Assembly: GCA_949358305.1 (NCBI GenBank)
Contig: OX442322.1
Span: 3,286,001 to 3,350,000 of the forward strand
Reading direction: 5' to 3'
DNA from: Strigamia acuminata
Lineage: Eukaryota > Arthropoda > Chilopoda > Geophilomorpha > Linotaeniidae
DNA length: 64,000 nt
Shown here: positions 61,285 to 64,000 of the stretch, piece by piece
How the letters are laid out: each line of letters begins with the position of its first letter
Numbering within the stretch: the first letter of the stretch is position 1
Position numbers and translations under genes: made by a program
The notes under the pieces: generated by a model
Database searches by the model: none
What the model saw: the letters and a program-made list of their open reading frames with translations, nothing else
What the model was told of the DNA's origin: nothing

Positions 61285-61576
61285 ATGAACGTTATAAATT
61301 TTGACACCGGACATTTGGACAAGCACGAAAAGAAAAACAATTCGATTTTATCAAAAAACATAAGATGCATCGTGTGCGGCCCAGCCGAATGCGGCAGAAC
61401 GAATCTGTTGCTCAACTTTCTGCATTGGTTATGTTTCGATAAACTGATGATATTCTCCAGGACATTATTTCAACCGAAGTACGAGCAGTTAAGACAAATG
61501 TTTGACGAACTGGAATCTGAATTGGGCAAAAAGGTGGCACATTTTTTTCCGAGTAACAATGTTAACAGGTTAACAA
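61285..61576 (+). pseudogene. Polinton FtsK/HerA-type packaging ATPase, N-terminal part
   Basis: Starts MNVINFDTGHLDKHEKKNNS, then IRCIVCGPAECGRTNLLLNF with a P-loop in which the Lys of GxxGCGKT is Arg and one Gly is Glu. Then DKLMIFSRTLFQPKYEQLRQ and LGKKVAHFFPSN. This matches the N-terminus of the DNA-packaging ATPase of Polintons and related viruses. Copia K interrupts it at 61577; codons beyond that are LTR. The P-loop changes make it inactive in any case. Confidence 0.72.
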
Positions 61577-61795
61577 TGTTGATATTTTGTGTCACCTGGC
61601 CCAGTGTATTCCAAATCCTGTGTAAGGGTCTCCCACCGCCAGGAAGAGTTATGTGTATTATGACTGTACCACTGACCCATCACGTGATTTCCGATGACGT
61701 TGCGGGAACGTGCAGATCGTTGCAATAACGTGCGCGCTGAATAAACGAGTATATCAGCAACAATCAATGCCATCTCCTCTCATTCAATTCCAACA
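61577..61795 (+). repeat. 5' LTR of copia K (219 bp)
   Basis: TGTTGATATTTTG .. AATTCCAACA, with TGTTG/CAACA inverted ends, preceded by the candidate target duplication AACAA (61572-61576). Ends next to a copia-type PBS. Confidence 0.7.
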
Positions 61796-61797
61796 AA

Positions 61798-61814
61798 GGG
61801 TTATGGGCACAGCA
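61798..61814 (+). other. Primer-binding site of copia K (internal initiator tRNA-Met)
   Basis: GGGTTATGGGCACAGCA complements the anticodon-arm region of initiator tRNA-Met (TGCTGGGCCCATAACCC) with one mismatch, as in Drosophila copia. Confidence 0.72.
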
Positions 61815-61948
61815 TCCTCAAACTGCATGAGTTTTTGATTCGTAAAAAAGACTTTTCGGGCATTTTCAACGTATCGATCGCTGACCGGACTGTGAGACGT
61901 TAGGCCCAAACAAAACACGTAGTAGATCACAAAATCAAAGATTGAAAA

Positions 61949-62887
61949 ATGACGGAAAGAGATAATTCGAGGATCGAGAAGCTGGAGGATGAGAACTACG
62001 CCACGTGGGCGTTCAAGATGCGCGTTTTTCTAAGAAAATCAGAGTGGTGGACGGTAATTGTCGACGAGCCACCGGTGAACGGAGCTTTAGCAGCACGAAA
62101 CGCATGGCGTGGCAAAGATGAAAAAGCCATGAACGCCATCGTGCAGGCCCTGTCGCCAGCTCAGACCGTGTACGTAATCAATAAGGATACGGCACGAGAA
62201 TGCTGGACCAAGCTGGAAGAAGTGCACCGAGGACGAGCGAGGCAGCGGCATACCATTTTGCGGAGAGAACTGACCAAGATGCGATGGGAGAAAGCGGAGA
62301 CGGCCACAAAGTTTCTACAGCGCATGGAGTCGACGGTAAACCAGTTGCGAGCGGTCGGAGGCGAAATTTCGGAGCAGGAGGTCGGGACGATGATAATACA
62401 GACACTGCCGAAAGCGTACCACAGCATTCCGAGGGCATTCGATATGTGCAACGACGATGCCGTGACGATGGTGAAGCTGCGTCACATGATACTGCAGGAA
62501 GAGTTGCGCCAGACGGGTGACGACGAGGTGCACAAAGCTGCACAAAGTTAGTTTGTCGCACCGCATGAACGGCAACAATTGAGGCGGTGAACGCAACAGT
62601 GACGGAAGCAGCGAGCAGAGCGGTGAACGCAGACGAGATTTGAAGCACGTGAAGTGCTACAACTGCCAGAAGTTTGGGCACATCGCGAGAAATTGTCGGA
62701 GCCAAGCGGGAACCGAAAACGAGCACGATGCGAGCCAGAATCAGCCAAAGCTGAGTGCGAGAAAGGAGCAGCAGCCCGACGCGACCGTCAGGGCTGTGAA
62801 AACTAACCAATTTGTTTTTCAGGTTAAGACCGAGGGAAGAGAATGGAACCTCGATTCGGGCGCAACACGACATATGACGGGCAACCG
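61949..62887 (+). pseudogene. Copia K: gag and start of protease (cut by copia L)
   Basis: Gag starts MTERDNSRIEKLEDENYATW, a typical copia Gag, with ECWTKLEEVHRGRARQRH and IIQTLPKAYHSIPRAFDM. A frameshift near 62535, inside a repeated TGCACAAAG, moves the frame. The zinc knuckle CYNCQKFGHIARNC follows at about 62652, then protease EWNLDSGATRHMTGN with an intact D-S-G-A. Copia L interrupts it at 62888. Confidence 0.85.
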
Positions 62888-63195
62888 TGTTAAATCCCGG
62901 TAAATAATGGTGTGGATTTACTCATAACACAGTGGTGTGGAAAAACTCCTAATTTGAAAGAAACACACAAGACCTTGTGTGGTTCAAAGCATAACATAGA
63001 GTGAGAACTTTATTTATATGTCACGTGACTCCTTGGGTATACAGTGTCACCTGTTGGCATGACATAGCAATAATATACATTAATGATCGCACCTATTTGT
63101 GCGAACGTAAACAAACACTCATATAATGAAAGGAACACTGTCGATTGATAATACGATACACATATGGGAAAGTTAACATACACAATAAGTTAACA
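62888..63195 (-). repeat. 3' LTR of copia L (308 bp)
   Basis: Minus strand TGTTAACTTATTG .. GGGATTTAACA. Homologous to the copia A LTR. The candidate target duplication is AACCG (62883-62887); its partner is outside the window. A PPT (GAGGGGGCCGAT on the minus strand) precedes it at 63196-63207. Confidence 0.8.
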
Positions 63196-63213
63196 ATCGG
63201 CCCCCTCGTATCA

Positions 63214-64000
63214 TCAAGCGCTTAACGTATTGAGACCAATCAAAAATCGATTACAGAACTGTATTAAGTCGGTTTTGTCGACCGACTTTGTGAAAATATC
63301 AGCGAAGTTTGATTTGGTTCCTACATGTATCACCTGGAGGTTATCTCGTTTGACAAGTTCTCGTATAAAATGGTACCTCACATCGATATGTTTTGTTTTC
63401 CGATTTTCAATGTTCGATTTGGTGAAGTCCACTGTAGAGATGTTGTCACAAAATACTCGATGATGGAATTTGTTGGCCAAATCAGGGACAATCTCGTATA
63501 ATACTCGAACAATCCATATGTAGTCTTTCACAGTTTCCGTGAGAGCTACATACTCTGCCTTCATTGTTGACAGTGTCACATTACGTTGTTTGAATGTTCT
63601 CCAGTAGATGGGCGCGCTGCCCAGCGTTACTAAAGTCCCGCCAACGGAAATTCGATCATCTTGATTGTTGGCGTAGTCCGAGTCGCTATAGCCAATGACT
63701 TCAATTCGGTCGTTAGGAAACAACATCAATCCGAGGTCTTTTGTTGTTCTTAAATAGCTAAGCAACTCCAAGGGTACAAGCCAGTGCTCCCATCCTGGGT
63801 TGGATTGAAATTGACTCAGAATGTTGATTGCGTAAGTCATGTCAGGTCTTGTCCTTGATCCTATAAATGACAAAGAACCAAGCAGGCTTCTATATGGTAT
63901 TTTCTCCATGACCTTAAATTCTTCGATTGTAATTGGGCATTGTTTCTTCGTAAGCATGGTTGATTTAATCATTGGTTGTGATCTAATCTTTACTGACTTC
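63214..64000 (-). CDS. Copia L polyprotein, RT thumb and RNase H (continues past the window)
   Basis: The minus strand is open from the right edge: KIRSQPMIKSTMLTKKQCPI, IPYRSLLGSLSFIGSRTRPD, YSDSDYANNQDDRISVGGTL, TLSTMKAEYVALTETVKDY and ADIFTKSVDKTDLIQFCNRF, ending LNTLSA. This is the C-terminal end of a copia polyprotein with RNase H. It is closely related to copia A, which has stops and frameshifts absent here. Ends 18 bp before its LTR. Confidence 0.9.
   Translation of the reverse strand, partial: KSVKIRSQPMIKSTMLTKKQCPITIEEFKVMEKIPYRSLLGSLSFIGSRTRPDMTYAINILSQFQSNPGWEHWLVPLELLSYLRTTKDLGLMLFPNDRIEVIGYSDSDYANNQDDRISVGGTLVTLGSAPIYWRTFKQRNVTLSTMKAEYVALTETVKDYIWIVRVLYEIVPDLANKFHHRVFCDNISTVDFTKSNIENRKTKHIDVRYHFIRELVKRDNLQVIHVGTKSNFADIFTKSVDKTDLIQFCNRFLIGLNTLSA

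Overview
The window is eukaryotic DNA, most likely arthropod (insect-like), made almost entirely of transposable elements inserted into one another. I recognise no host gene. The arthropod call rests on Ty1/copia and Ty3/gypsy families of invertebrate type, Drosophila-copia-style priming from an initiator-Met tRNA fragment, Polinton/adintovirus-like genes and a short run of TTAGG-type repeats. No single line of evidence is decisive.

Layout, left to right. 1-3216: copia A (+), broken pol and 3' LTR. 3217-3743: 5' leader and PBS of copia B (-). 3744-7029: Mag-like gypsy C (-), cut at its integrase, with a 165-bp 5' LTR. 7030-8396: broken Polinton-associated ORF (-). 8397-9572: non-coding DNA with a 10-bp minisatellite, a tandem duplication and TTAGG-type units. 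9573-12505 and 27055-29690: decayed gypsy E (-), split by the 14.5-kb gypsy-type element F (+, 12506-27054; 1,740-bp LTRs; target duplication ACTC). 29837-30271: Polinton protease and integrase chromodomain relics (-). 30272-43702: copia J (+, 545-bp LTRs, target duplication GATCA), whose 3' LTR is split by copia H (-, 36362-43382; 477-bp LTRs; target duplication GTGCC; one intact 1,623-aa polyprotein). 43703-44025: scrap of a J-like copia M (-). 44026-60528: copia I (-), split by the 11.8-kb gypsy-type element G (+, 47071-58885; 631-bp LTRs; target duplication GTCC). 60529-61576: Polinton integrase start, phospholipase-A2-like protein and packaging ATPase. 61577-62887: start of copia K (+). 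62888-64000: 3' end of copia L (-).

The most interesting parts are F and G. Both look young and intact. Each encodes Gag and Pol linked by a textbook -1 frameshift signal (A AAA AAC, then a stem 6-7 nt downstream). Each carries a third, non-envelope ORF behind pol: Cys-rich in F, and very probably spliced (two exons, GT-AG intron) in G. F also has a long transcribed LTR leader holding two copies of a covarying RNA fold, and a duplicated primer-binding site. Separately, the scattered Polinton genes look like one old virus-like element broken up by most of the later insertions.
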